A program made the translations under genes and the position numbers. DNA of 33,594 nt. Source: Delftia sp. PS-11. GTDB lineage: Bacteria > Pseudomonadota > Gammaproteobacteria > Burkholderiales > Burkholderiaceae_C. The notes under the pieces are model-generated. The model saw nothing but the letters and a program-made list of their open reading frames with translations, had not been told where the DNA came from and did not search any database. The stretch lies in contig NZ_JACSYA010000045.1 in the NCBI RefSeq assembly GCF_029870285.1, positions 1-33,594 of the forward strand, given 5' to 3'. Of this stretch, positions 1 through 8,115 are shown one piece after another. Numbering within the stretch: the first letter of the stretch is position 1; the number at the start of each line of letters is the position of its first letter.

Positions 1-696
1 GACGCTGCCGGAGCCGCCGACCTTGTTGGCGCGGATGAGCTCGGCCAGTTGCTCCATGCCCATGCCGCCGCCGGCAACCGCTGCCGGAAAGCGGCCATCG
101 GCACTCATGGGCTCGCCGCGGTAGTTGATGAACATGAGCAGCTGGCTGCTCAGCGGATTGCTGTCCAGATTGAGTTCGTAGGCATTTTGCTGGCGCACGA
201 AATTGAAATACCAGCTGTTTTTCGGGTCTCCGGAGGCCATGGCCCGGTCCTGGAGTTGCCCGTTTTCGTAGTGGTAATAATGCACGCCATCCGGCTGTGC
301 GGTAGCCAGGAAAACGGCGTTGGCGCGCAACGAGCGCTGCGTGCGCGCCATGGCGGCTTCGACAGCGGGCAACTGCTCCACAGGGCTGCCGGCAGCAATC
401 CACGATTGGATGAAGGTATTGTTGGCCAGCGCCTCGGAGCCGGAAATCGCCGTATTGAGCTGTGCCTGTATGCGCGAGGCCACGGATTGCAGCTGTGCCG
501 GCAGTTCGTAGTCGTGCAGGCGCTGCAATTGCTGCCGGTTTGCCAGGGCCGATTGCAGCAGGATGACCAGCAGTACCGTGGCCCCCAGCGCAATGGCGGC
601 TGCTGCGAAAAACCGGGTTCTCAAAGACAGTGCATTCCAGCCGAAAGAGCGCTGGACATGCAAAACAGGAGCTTTGGCGGATGCCGCTGCGTTCAT
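1..696 (-). CDS. Membrane sensor protein with Cache-like periplasmic domain (partial, N-terminal part only)
   Basis: Reading leftwards from the ATG at 694-696, an open frame of 232 codons runs off the window edge. A Shine-Dalgarno sequence AGGAAAG lies just upstream of the start. Residues 1-25 are polar and basic (ending in SLRTR), followed by a hydrophobic membrane segment at about 29-48 and then an extracytoplasmic region. That region has the features of a dCache sensor: WYFNFV, then YELNLDSN and LMFINYRG near residues 165-195, and an MGMEQLAELIRANKVG stretch at the end. These motifs recur in methyl-accepting chemotaxis proteins, diguanylate cyclases and sensor kinases. The output domain lies outside the window, so which of these it is cannot be decided. 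It is transcribed away from the SDR gene at 903 and shares an AT-rich gap with it. Confidence 0.75.
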   Translation of the reverse strand, partial: MNAAASAKAPVLHVQRSFGWNALSLRTRFFAAAAIALGATVLLVILLQSALANRQQLQRLHDYELPAQLQSVASRIQAQLNTAISGSEALANNTFIQSWIAAGSPVEQLPAVEAAMARTQRSLRANAVFLATAQPDGVHYYHYENGQLQDRAMASGDPKNSWYFNFVRQQNAYELNLDSNPLSSQLLMFINYRGEPMSADGRFPAAVAGGGMGMEQLAELIRANKVGGSGSV

Positions 697-902
697 GCAA
701 ACTTTCCTGAAGTTATTGTATTCACATTATTTTACATTTTGTTTCTAAAAACGAATTAAAGTGAGTAATAGTGCATATTTGTGCGTAAATGTACTTTGCT
801 CATTTGAAGAAAGCATGACGCGGGACTGCAGTGCGCGCCCTGCCAGAATGCGGCGCCCCCATGGCGATAATGGGGGCCACATATTCTTTGCGGAGGTGCA
901 CG
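697..902. promoter_or_regulatory. Divergent AT-rich intergenic region between sensor and SDR genes
   Basis: About 200 bases separate the two divergent start codons. The left half (700-830) is strikingly AT-rich against its GC-rich surroundings, as expected for promoters. The right end carries GGAGG at 892-896, six bases before the GTG start of the SDR gene. No clear operator palindrome or hairpin is visible. Confidence 0.4.
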
Positions 903-1670
903 GTGGATTCCAGGAAAGTGGCAGTCATCACGGGCGCGGGGTCGGGTATTGGCAAGGCGGTGGCGCAGGCGCTGCTGGCAGACGGCTATCAGGTCGTGCT
1001 GGCGGGCCGCAGAGCGGCCTTGCTGGAGGCTGTGCGCGCCGAAGCGCAGCAGTTGCACGGCGGCGCCCACGAGCGGGTTCTGTGCGTGCCCACCGATGTG
1101 TGTGATCCCGAAGCGGTGCGGGACCTGTTCGATCAGGCGGTCGCGCATTTCGGCCGGGTGGATTTGCTGTTCAACAATGCGGGCCGTGGCAATCCGCCGG
1201 GATCGTTCATCGACTGGACTGCAGAGCAGTGGCGGGATGTGGTCGATGTCAATCTCAACGGCATGTTCTATTGCCTGCAGCAGGCCTTTCGGGTCATGCG
1301 TGACCAAAAGCCCATGGGGGGACGCATCATCAACAATGGCTCGATCTCGGCCCATGCGCCCCGGCCCAACTCCATCGCCTACACGGCCACCAAGCATGCG
1401 GTCATGGGCCTGACCAAGACGGCTGCGCTCGACGGCCGCGCCTATGACATTGCGGTGGGCCAGATCGATATCGGCAATGCCATGACCGACCTGGCCTCGC
1501 GCATGGCCAAGGGTGTGCCGCAGGCCAATGGCGAGCTGGCGGCCGAGCCGCTGATCGATGCCGCCATCGTCGGGCAGTCCGTGCTGTACATGGCCAACCT
1601 GCCGCTGCAGGCCAATGTGCTGTTTCACACGGTCATGGCCACCAAGATGCCGTTTGTGGGCCGAGGGTGA
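903..1670 (+). CDS. SDR family NAD(P)-dependent oxidoreductase
   Basis: This is a 255-residue classical short-chain dehydrogenase/reductase. It shows the Rossmann motif TGAGSGIG at residues 10-17, NNAG at 91-94, a serine-containing NGSIS strand near 145-149, and the catalytic pair YxxxK with Y160 and K164. The family reduces or oxidises a carbonyl/hydroxyl group with NAD(P)(H) in the cytoplasm; the substrate cannot be read from sequence. I chose the GTG at 903 because GGAGG sits six bases upstream and the protein then begins directly with the first beta strand. ATGs at 831 and 861 in the same frame would add an uncharacteristic leader. It stands alone, convergent with the LysR gene on its right. 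Confidence 0.88.
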   Translation: MDSRKVAVITGAGSGIGKAVAQALLADGYQVVLAGRRAALLEAVRAEAQQLHGGAHERVLCVPTDVCDPEAVRDLFDQAVAHFGRVDLLFNNAGRGNPPGSFIDWTAEQWRDVVDVNLNGMFYCLQQAFRVMRDQKPMGGRIINNGSISAHAPRPNSIAYTATKHAVMGLTKTAALDGRAYDIAVGQIDIGNAMTDLASRMAKGVPQANGELAAEPLIDAAIVGQSVLYMANLPLQANVLFHTVMATKMPFVGRG

Positions 1671-1686
1671 ATGCCTGCTGCGCGCT

Positions 1687-2541
1687 TCAGGCCAGCGCGT
1701 CTTGCAGCAGCTGTGCCATGCGCGGCAGGTCCGGCTCGGTGCTGCTCATGAGCACGATGGTGCGCTCGTAGGCCGCACCCTGCAAGGGCAATGCGAGGCA
1801 GTCGCCCGCAAAGCGTTCCAGGCCCGCCCAGTGCGGCACCAGGCCCACGCCCATGCCATCGGCTGCGAGCATGGCGATGGCCTCCAGCGCATCGAGGTCG
1901 CAGAGCACGGCGGGCTCCAGGCCCTGGTCGGCCAGCCACCGGGCTGCATGGCGGCCGCCCCAGGCGTCGGGGTCATAGCGGATGTAGGGCAGGCTGCGCA
2001 GCAGCTGCGCCGGCCCGCCCTGCGCATGCGGCGGCGCCAGCAGCACCAGCGGTTCGTGGCGCAGATCCACCGCGCGCAGGGATTTGGGCGCAGCGAACGG
2101 TGGCGCCACGATGATGGCGGCGTCGAGCTCGCCGGCCTGTAGCATCTGGAACAGCGCGCGTGATGTGCCCGGCACGATGACGGGCCGGCACCTGGGGGCG
2201 GCCTGCGTCAGATGGCGCAGCGCTGCGGGCAGCATGCCTGTCAGCGCCGTCGAGATGGCGCCGATGCGCAGCGTGCCGCCCAGGCCGTCGGCGCCCGCAT
2301 CGCTGGCCAGCAGCGCGGCCTCGCGGACCAGCCGCCGTGCGCGCGGCAGCAGGTCGAGACAGGCCCGGGTCGGGCGGGCTGCGTGGCCGCTGCGTGACAG
2401 CAGGGCAAAGCCCAGTTCGCGTTCCAGCGCCTGCACGCGCTGACCCACGGCGGCGGCGGTCAGGTGTTCCATGCGCGCCGCATCGGCGATGGAGCCGCTG
2501 TCCACCACGGCGATCAGGCTTTTGAGGTAGCGGGTTTCCAA
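1687..2541 (-). CDS. LysR-type transcriptional regulator
   Basis: A 284-residue LysR regulator. Residues 1-60 form the winged helix-turn-helix (AAAVGQRVQALERELGFALL), and residues about 90-284 are the periplasmic-binding-protein-like effector domain beginning with TLRIGAIST. The start is a TTG at 2539-2541, supported by AAGGA six bases upstream. It is divergent from the VOC/2-hydroxyacid dehydrogenase pair at 2667-4030, the usual arrangement for a regulator of that operon. The effector is unknown. Confidence 0.9.
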   Translation of the reverse strand: METRYLKSLIAVVDSGSIADAARMEHLTAAAVGQRVQALERELGFALLSRSGHAARPTRACLDLLPRARRLVREAALLASDAGADGLGGTLRIGAISTALTGMLPAALRHLTQAAPRCRPVIVPGTSRALFQMLQAGELDAAIIVAPPFAAPKSLRAVDLRHEPLVLLAPPHAQGGPAQLLRSLPYIRYDPDAWGGRHAARWLADQGLEPAVLCDLDALEAIAMLAADGMGVGLVPHWAGLERFAGDCLALPLQGAAYERTIVLMSSTEPDLPRMAQLLQDALA

Positions 2542-2543
2542 AA

Positions 2544-2570
2544 GATTTCCTTTCGGAATAAAAAGAAATC
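2544..2570. promoter_or_regulatory. Candidate LysR operator, inverted repeat GATTTC-N15-GAAATC
   Basis: A perfect 6-bp inverted repeat (2544-2549 and 2565-2570) with a second, nested TTCC/GGAA pair lies in the gap between the divergent LysR and VOC genes. Position and dyad symmetry fit an autoregulatory LysR site. The left arm overlaps the regulator's Shine-Dalgarno region, so part of the symmetry could be incidental. Confidence 0.3.
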
Positions 2571-2666
2571 AACGCTATCACTTTTGAAAACCCTCTGCTA
2601 GGCTCGCGCCACCCACGGCGGGTTGCGGCCCGCATTCTTGTATCCCCACACTGCAGGATGACTCCC

Positions 2667-3080
2667 ATGCGCACCAGTTTCCACCTTGCCTACCATGTCC
2701 GTGATCTCGATGAGGCACGCGCCTTTTATGGCACGCTGCTCGGCTGCCAGGAAGGGCGCAGCACCGATACCTGGGTGGACTTCGATTTCTTCGGCCACCA
2801 GATTTCGCTGCACCTGGGCGAGCCCTTCCCTGTGACGAACACGGGACGTGTCGGCGACCATATGGTGCCCATGCCCCATCTGGGCCTGGTGATGGCCATG
2901 GACGACTGGAAAGCCCTGGCCGAGCGGCTGGGCGGCGGTGCTGTCGATTTCGTGATTGCGCCCGGCATCCGCTTCGAGGGCCAGCCCGGCGAGCAGGCGA
3001 CCATGTTCTTCCGCGACCCCAGCGGCAATCCCATCGAGGTCAAGGGCTTTGCCGACCTGGACAAGGTGTTTGCCAAATGA
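2667..3080 (+). CDS. VOC family protein (glyoxalase/dioxygenase-like)
   Basis: A 137-residue single-module vicinal oxygen chelate protein. It begins FHLAYHVRDLDEARAFYGTLLG, has HQISLHLG in the middle, and ends with FFRDPSGNPIEVKGF, whose Glu is the usual metal ligand of the second beta-alpha-beta half. VOC enzymes bind a divalent metal and act as glyoxalases, isomerases or extradiol dioxygenases; the substrate is not evident. ATG 2667 is preferred over ATG 2658 because AGGA at 2655-2658 is correctly spaced for the former. The stop overlaps the start of the dehydrogenase gene by four bases, so the two are translationally coupled and probably act on related 2-hydroxy/2-oxo acids. Confidence 0.85.
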   Translation: MRTSFHLAYHVRDLDEARAFYGTLLGCQEGRSTDTWVDFDFFGHQISLHLGEPFPVTNTGRVGDHMVPMPHLGLVMAMDDWKALAERLGGGAVDFVIAPGIRFEGQPGEQATMFFRDPSGNPIEVKGFADLDKVFAK

Positions 3081-4030
3081 GTGGGCAGCGGCCCCTGCTG
3101 CCTTTTGTCTGCGCGCCTGGCTACCCGCAGGCTGCGGCCTGGATGGCTGCGCTGCAGGAGGCCATGCCCGAGGAGTGCGTGGTTGCGCTCGACACGCTGA
3201 ATGCCGACCAGCGGGCGGCCTGCGAGGTGGCCATCGTGGCCAACCCGCAGCCCGCCGATCTGCGCACGCTGCCCCATCTGCAATGGGTGCACAGCGTCTG
3301 GGCAGGCGTGGAGCGGCTGGTCGCTGACCTGGGCGGCAGCGGCCTGCCCATCGTGCGCCTGGTGGACCCGCAGCTGGCCGACACCATGGCCGAGGCCGTG
3401 CTTGCCTGGACGCTGTATCTGCACCGTGGCATGCCGCGCTATGCCCGGCAGCAGGCTGCGCGGCAGTGGCTGGCGCATGACGGCGTGCGCGCGCAGGACA
3501 GGACGGTGTCGCTGCTGGGCCTGGGCGCGCTGGGCGAAGCCAGCGCGCGGCGGCTGCTGTCGGCAGGCTTTCAGGTGCGCGGCTGGAGCCGCACGCCCAA
3601 GTCCATCGCCGGCGTTCAATGCCATGCAGGTGATGCCGGACTGCACGCCATGCTGGCGCATACCGATATCCTCGTGTGCCTGCTGCCGCTGACGCCGCAG
3701 ACGCGCGGCATCGTCGATGCGCGGGCGCTGGCGGCCTTGCCTGCAGGCGCATCGCTGATCAATTTTGCGCGCGGCCCCATCGTCGATGAAACGGCCCTGC
3801 GTACGGCACTGGACAGCGCACGCCTGGACCATGCCGTGCTGGATGTGTTCGAGCAGGAGCCGCTGCCCGAGGCGGCCTGGCAGTGGACGCACCCGGCGGT
3901 CACCGTGCTGCCCCATATCTCGGCACCCACCGACCGCACCAGCGCCTCGGCCATCGTGGCGGCCAACATCCGGCGCTGGCGTGCCACGGGCCAGTTGCCG
4001 CAGGCGGTGGATCTGGCGCGGGGATATTGA
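3077..4030 (+). CDS. ghrA: D-2-hydroxyacid dehydrogenase, glyoxylate/hydroxypyruvate reductase A type
   Basis: A 317-residue NAD(P)-dependent D-2-hydroxyacid dehydrogenase. The nucleotide-binding motif GLGALG is at residues 148-153. The catalytic triad is complete: R232 in NFARGP, E261 in VFEQEPLP and H280 in LPHIS. Length and overall pattern match the GhrA branch, which reduces glyoxylate and hydroxypyruvate; other 2-oxo acids are possible. The start ATG overlaps the VOC stop (ATGA). The gene is convergent with the next LysR gene after a 12-base gap. The symbol is by family resemblance and not certain. Confidence 0.8.
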   Translation: MSGQRPLLPFVCAPGYPQAAAWMAALQEAMPEECVVALDTLNADQRAACEVAIVANPQPADLRTLPHLQWVHSVWAGVERLVADLGGSGLPIVRLVDPQLADTMAEAVLAWTLYLHRGMPRYARQQAARQWLAHDGVRAQDRTVSLLGLGALGEASARRLLSAGFQVRGWSRTPKSIAGVQCHAGDAGLHAMLAHTDILVCLLPLTPQTRGIVDARALAALPAGASLINFARGPIVDETALRTALDSARLDHAVLDVFEQEPLPEAAWQWTHPAVTVLPHISAPTDRTSASAIVAANIRRWRATGQLPQAVDLARGY

Positions 4031-4042
4031 TCCCTGTTGCTT

Positions 4043-4987
4043 TCAGGCGCCCAACTGCTGCGCCGTGCTCAGTAGACCGGGCGACAGCTGCTGCCCCCAG
4101 GACTGCGTCAATGACTCGATGGCATCGCTGACGACGCGGCAGGCCTGGGTGAGCTTGCCGTGCTTGGGCAGGGCCAGTACCACATGGCGCACCAGATCGG
4201 GGTTGATCAGCCGGCTGGCCTGCAGCCTGCCCTGGCGCAGTTCGGCATCGATGGAATAGGGGCCGATGACCGAGTACAGGCCGGGCGCATGGGCCACCAG
4301 TTCCTTTTGCACGGTCAGCGAATCGGCCTCGGCGGCGGCCGTGAGGCGAAAGCCGTGGCTGTGCGCCGCATCGTCCAGCGCATCCCGCCAGTGGCTGGGC
4401 CGGCGGGGCAGCACCAGCTGCAGTCCTTCGAGCCGGGCGAACTCCAGCGTGGGCGCCAGGGTCAGCCGGTCGCCGGGGCGGGACACGAGGTAGCTGTGCG
4501 CTGTGCTCAGCAGCCGCTCGTCGCTGCCGGCCGGCCGCGCGAAGCGAAAGAGGATGGCGATGTCCACGGCGCCGCCGTCCAGCAGCGCATCGAGCTCCGT
4601 GCCCTGGGCTTCGGTGATGTTCAGTCGGATGCCGGGATGCTCGCGCTGCAGCCAGTCGAACAAATGGGTCATCAGGGGGTGTGCGGCCGAAGGGACGATG
4701 CCCAGGCGCACTTCCCCCCATAGCTGGCCTGCCTCGGCGCGCAGCGTTTCCTGCAATTGCTCGGTTTCCTGCAGCCAGCCGCGCAGCCGTGCAGCGGCGC
4801 GCATGCCCAGCGGCGTCAGCGTGACGCCCCGGCCTGTGCGCCGGAACAGCGCGCCTCCCAGGGCAGCTTCGAACTCGCTGATCTGCCGGCTGATGTGTGA
4901 CTGCACGGTATGCCGCCGCGTGGCGACCTTGCTGATGCTGCCGGCCTCGGCGACTTCCAGAAAGAGCTTGACGCTGGGAAGGTGCAT
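4043..4987 (-). CDS. LysR-type transcriptional regulator (likely regulator of the hyuAB operon)
   Basis: A 314-residue LysR protein. The helix-turn-helix is in residues 1-62 (SISKVATRRHTVQSHISRQISEFEAALG), and the effector domain starts near residue 92 (EVRLGIVPSA). The pattern resembles the nitrogen assimilation regulator Nac/Cbl-like branch of LysR proteins in many Burkholderiales catabolic loci. It is divergent from the seven-gene operon starting at 5141 with a 153-base gap containing a LysR-like dyad, so it is the obvious candidate activator. The inducer would presumably be the operon's substrate. Confidence 0.9.
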   Translation of the reverse strand: MHLPSVKLFLEVAEAGSISKVATRRHTVQSHISRQISEFEAALGGALFRRTGRGVTLTPLGMRAAARLRGWLQETEQLQETLRAEAGQLWGEVRLGIVPSAAHPLMTHLFDWLQREHPGIRLNITEAQGTELDALLDGGAVDIAILFRFARPAGSDERLLSTAHSYLVSRPGDRLTLAPTLEFARLEGLQLVLPRRPSHWRDALDDAAHSHGFRLTAAAEADSLTVQKELVAHAPGLYSVIGPYSIDAELRQGRLQASRLINPDLVRHVVLALPKHGKLTQACRVVSDAIESLTQSWGQQLSPGLLSTAQQLGA

Positions 4988-5008
4988 GGTGGATACCCGG
5001 TTGAGGTA

Positions 5009-5022
5009 TGCCTTTTATGGCA
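5009..5022. promoter_or_regulatory. LysR-box-like dyad TGCC-N6-GGCA upstream of the hyuAB operon
   Basis: TGCCTTTTATGGCA at 5009-5022 is a perfect 4-bp dyad with a 6-base AT-rich spacer, extended imperfectly to ATGCC/GGCAAT. It lies in the divergent gap, about 20 bases from the LysR start and about 120 bases from the first operon gene. This resembles LysR recognition boxes (T-N11-A within a short dyad). The assignment rests on position and symmetry only. Confidence 0.45.
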
Positions 5023-5140
5023 ATTCTGAAAACGAAAAATTCTATCTATGCAGATATCGATGCTATTCCTAAAGTGAGCGTGTCCATTGCCAGCGGCAGT
5101 CCGTTGGCAGTTTTCCCAGAACCCGCGACAAGGAAAAACG

Positions 5141-6001
5141 TTGAAACTCGCCAGCTTCACCCACGCCGGACAGCCCAGCTACGGACTCGTACAGGAAGGC
5201 AGCTACCTGCAGCCGCCGGCTGAATTTCTCTCCCTCCATCCCGATCTGGCCAGCGTGCTGCGCGCCCAGGCGCTGGACGGGCTGGCGCAGGCCCTGCAGC
5301 AGGGCGGCGTGTCCATCGCCGCCGCGCAGACCCGCGCCCTGCCCGTGATCCCCGCCCCCGGAAAAATCATCTGCGTGGGACTGAACTACAAGACCCATGT
5401 GGCGGAAACCAAGCGTGCCGACAGCGATTACCCGTCGCTGTTCCTGCGCTTCAATGACAGCCTGGCTGCCGATGGCGACGAGGTGCTGCGCCCTGCGTTC
5501 TCGGAGCGCTTCGACTGGGAAGGCGAGCTGGCCTTCGTGATTGGCAAGGGCGGGCGGCATATCGCCCCCGAGGACGCGTTCGAGCACATTGCAGGCTACG
5601 CCTGCTTCAACGATGTGAGCGTGCGCGACTGGCAGCGCCATACGCACCAGTTCACGCCGGGCAAGAATTTTCCCGGCACCGCGCCCTTCGGCCCCTGGCT
5701 GGTCACGCGCGACGAGATCGCCGATGTGCGCAGCCTCTCGCTGCAGACGCGCCTCAATGGCAGCGTGGTGCAGCAGGCCAGCCTGAGCGATCTGATCTTC
5801 GACATTCCCACCATCGTGGCCTATGTTTCGCGCTTTACGCCGCTGTCGCCCGGTGACGTGATCGCCACCGGCACGCCCGGCGGCGTTGGCGACCGCCGCG
5901 AGCCGCCGCTGTACATGAAGCACGGCGATGTGGTCGAGGTCGAGATCACCGGCCTGGGCGTGCTGCGCAACCGCATCGGCACCGATGCCAGCGCTGTCTG
6001 A
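5141..6001 (+). CDS. Fumarylacetoacetate hydrolase (FAH) family protein
   Basis: A 286-residue FAH-fold hydrolase. The catalytic core starts around residue 73 with PGKIICVGLNYKTHV. Metal ligands are E127 and E129 in the WEGEL motif and D158 in FNDVS, followed by GKNF at 174-177 and the late TGTPGGVG loop. Family members cleave C-C bonds in beta-diketo acids such as fumarylpyruvate or acylpyruvates, or decarboxylate/isomerise related compounds. I chose the TTG at 5141 because AAGGA lies at 5130-5134 and the protein then begins MKLASF as in its relatives. It is first in the operon, its stop is 17 bases before hyuA, and it probably acts downstream of the HyuAB product. Confidence 0.85.
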   Translation: MKLASFTHAGQPSYGLVQEGSYLQPPAEFLSLHPDLASVLRAQALDGLAQALQQGGVSIAAAQTRALPVIPAPGKIICVGLNYKTHVAETKRADSDYPSLFLRFNDSLAADGDEVLRPAFSERFDWEGELAFVIGKGGRHIAPEDAFEHIAGYACFNDVSVRDWQRHTHQFTPGKNFPGTAPFGPWLVTRDEIADVRSLSLQTRLNGSVVQQASLSDLIFDIPTIVAYVSRFTPLSPGDVIATGTPGGVGDRREPPLYMKHGDVVEVEITGLGVLRNRIGTDASAV

Positions 6002-6018
6002 TGACAAGGGGAATATCC

Positions 6019-8115
6019 ATGCAAAGCAAAGCCACCCCGGCGCAGCGTCCCCAGCTGCGCATTGCCGTCGATATCGGCGGTACCTTCACCGATATGGCCG
6101 CCTTTGACGAGGCTAGCGGCCAGTTGCTGTTTGGCAAGGCCCTGTCCACGCATGGCGAGCTGGTCAACGGCATCCAGGCGACCATCGACAGCGCCGGCAT
6201 CGACTGGCGCGATGGCCATCTGTTCCTGCACGGCTCGACGATTGCGATCAATACGCTGCTGGAGCGCAATGGCGCCCATACGGCGCTGCTGATCACCGAG
6301 GGCTTCCGTGATATCTACGAGATCGGGCGCGTGAACCGGCCCGATGCCTACAACCTGTTCTTCAACAAGCACCAGCCCCTGGTCAAGCGCTCGCTGCGCT
6401 ATGAGGTGGCCGAGCGGCTGCGTGCCGACGGCGGCCTGCACAAGCCGCTGGACGAAGATGCCGTGCGCGAGCTGGCGCGGGAGCTCAAGGGGCAGGGCGT
6501 GGAGGCGGTGGCCGTGCTGCTGCTGCATTCCTACCGCAATCCGAAGCACGAGCAGCGCGTCAAGCAGATTCTGCAGGAAGAGATTCCGGGCGCCTTTGTC
6601 TGCGCCTCGCACGAGCTGTCGCAGGAGTACCGCGAGTTCGAGCGTGTCTCCACCGCCGTGGCCAATGCCTATGTGGGCCCGCGTGTGTCCGAGTACCTTG
6701 GCCAGCTGGAGAGCCACCTGGGCGGCAAGGGCTTCGATGGCGATTTCTACATCGTGCAGTCCACAGGCGGCCTGTTTCCGGTCGAGCATGCCAAGGTCGG
6801 CTGCGTGCGCATGCTCGAATCCGGCCCTGCCGCCGGGGTGATCGGCGCCCAGGCCATCTGCGCGCAGCTGGGCATGGGCGATGCCATCGCCTTCGACATG
6901 GGCGGCACCACCGCCAAGGCCGGCGTGATCAGTGAAGGCCGCCCGCTGACCACGGGCTCGGCGCTGATCGGCGGCTATGAGCGCGCGCTGCCCATTCAGA
7001 TTCCGATGATGGACATCCATGAGGTGGGCACGGGCGGCGGCTCCATCGCCCGCGTGGAAACCGGCAATGCGCTGCGCGTGGGGCCGCAGAGCGCGGGCTC
7101 CATCCCCGGCCCTGTGGCCTATGGCCGTGGCGGCACGGAGCCGACGGTGACCGATGCCAATCTGGTACTGGGCCGGCTCGATGCCGAGCATTTCCTGGGC
7201 GGCGAGCTGCAGCTGGACATGCCCGCCTGCCTGCGCCAGATGTCCGAGCGGGTGGCAGCGCCGCTGGGGCTTGATCCGACCGAGGCGGCCGATGGCATCT
7301 TGCGCATTGCCGTGACCCAGATGTCCCATGCGGTCAAGGCCGTGACCACGGAGCGCGGCCTCGATGCGGGCAGTTTCACCATGGTGGTCTATGGCGGCGC
7401 GGGCCCGCTGCATGCTTCGGCGATCGCGCGCGAGATCGGCATCCGCAAGGTGCTGATTCCCTACGCGCCCGGCTATTTCTCGGCCTACGGGATGCTGTTC
7501 TCGGACCTGCGCTACGACTATGTGCGCTCGGTGTTCCGCAAGCTGGGCGATGTGTCTTTCGAGGAAATCGAGGCGGCCTACCAGAGCATGGAGGAGGAGG
7601 GGCGCGCGGCCCTTGCGCAGTCCGGCGTGCGGCCCGAGGGCGTGGTGATCGAGCGCGCTGCCGACATGCGCTATGTGGGCCAGGAGCATGCGGTGACCGT
7701 GGATCTGCCCATGGCGTTCTTCGAGGGCCGTGACCGCTCTGCCATCAAGCGCCAGTTCGACGAGCTGCACAAGGTGCGCTATGGCACGTCGGCGCCCCAG
7801 GAGCCTGCCGACCTGGTGAGCCTGCGCGTCACCGTGCTGGGCACGATGAAAAAGCCGCCCAGGCACAGCGTGGACCAGGGCGGCTGCGAGCCTCTCCCCC
7901 ACTCCGTGCGCACGGTCAAGCCCGTGTATTTCCGCAGCGGCGGCTGGGTGGATACGCCGGTCTATGTGCGCGATCGCCTGCTGTCGGGCAATGAGATCGC
8001 CGGCCCGGCGCTGATCGAGGAGCACGCGTCCACCACCGTCGTGCAGCCCGGCGACCGGCTGCGCGTGGACGAACTGGGCAATCTGCAAATCGATATCGGG
8101 AGCGACCGCACATGA
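6019..8115 (+). CDS. hyuA: Hydantoinase/oxoprolinase family protein, subunit A
   Basis: A 698-residue HyuA-type subunit, the ATP-binding partner of HyuB. The ASKHA-fold phosphate motif DIGGTFTD is at residues 18-25, a second phosphate loop FDMGGTTAK at 292-300, a GTGGGSIA loop at 337-344, and the family motif VYGGAGPLH at 457-465. These proteins phosphorylate a lactam, imide or ketone oxygen to drive hydrolysis or carboxylation. Known relatives are N-methylhydantoinase, 5-oxoprolinase, caprolactamase, acetone carboxylase and acetophenone carboxylase. ATG 6019 has AAGGGGA six bases upstream, so it is preferred to the in-frame ATG at 6001. The stop overlaps hyuB by four bases. The substrate cannot be deduced. 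Confidence 0.92.
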   Translation: MQSKATPAQRPQLRIAVDIGGTFTDMAAFDEASGQLLFGKALSTHGELVNGIQATIDSAGIDWRDGHLFLHGSTIAINTLLERNGAHTALLITEGFRDIYEIGRVNRPDAYNLFFNKHQPLVKRSLRYEVAERLRADGGLHKPLDEDAVRELARELKGQGVEAVAVLLLHSYRNPKHEQRVKQILQEEIPGAFVCASHELSQEYREFERVSTAVANAYVGPRVSEYLGQLESHLGGKGFDGDFYIVQSTGGLFPVEHAKVGCVRMLESGPAAGVIGAQAICAQLGMGDAIAFDMGGTTAKAGVISEGRPLTTGSALIGGYERALPIQIPMMDIHEVGTGGGSIARVETGNALRVGPQSAGSIPGPVAYGRGGTEPTVTDANLVLGRLDAEHFLGGELQLDMPACLRQMSERVAAPLGLDPTEAADGILRIAVTQMSHAVKAVTTERGLDAGSFTMVVYGGAGPLHASAIAREIGIRKVLIPYAPGYFSAYGMLFSDLRYDYVRSVFRKLGDVSFEEIEAAYQSMEEEGRAALAQSGVRPEGVVIERAADMRYVGQEHAVTVDLPMAFFEGRDRSAIKRQFDELHKVRYGTSAPQEPADLVSLRVTVLGTMKKPPRHSVDQGGCEPLPHSVRTVKPVYFRSGGWVDTPVYVRDRLLSGNEIAGPALIEEHASTTVVQPGDRLRVDELGNLQIDIGSDRT

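Noticed and set aside
5821..8088. 755-codon open frame antisense to hyuA
   Set aside because: His/Ala/Gly-rich antisense composition with no motif; hyuA in the opposite strand carries all family signatures.
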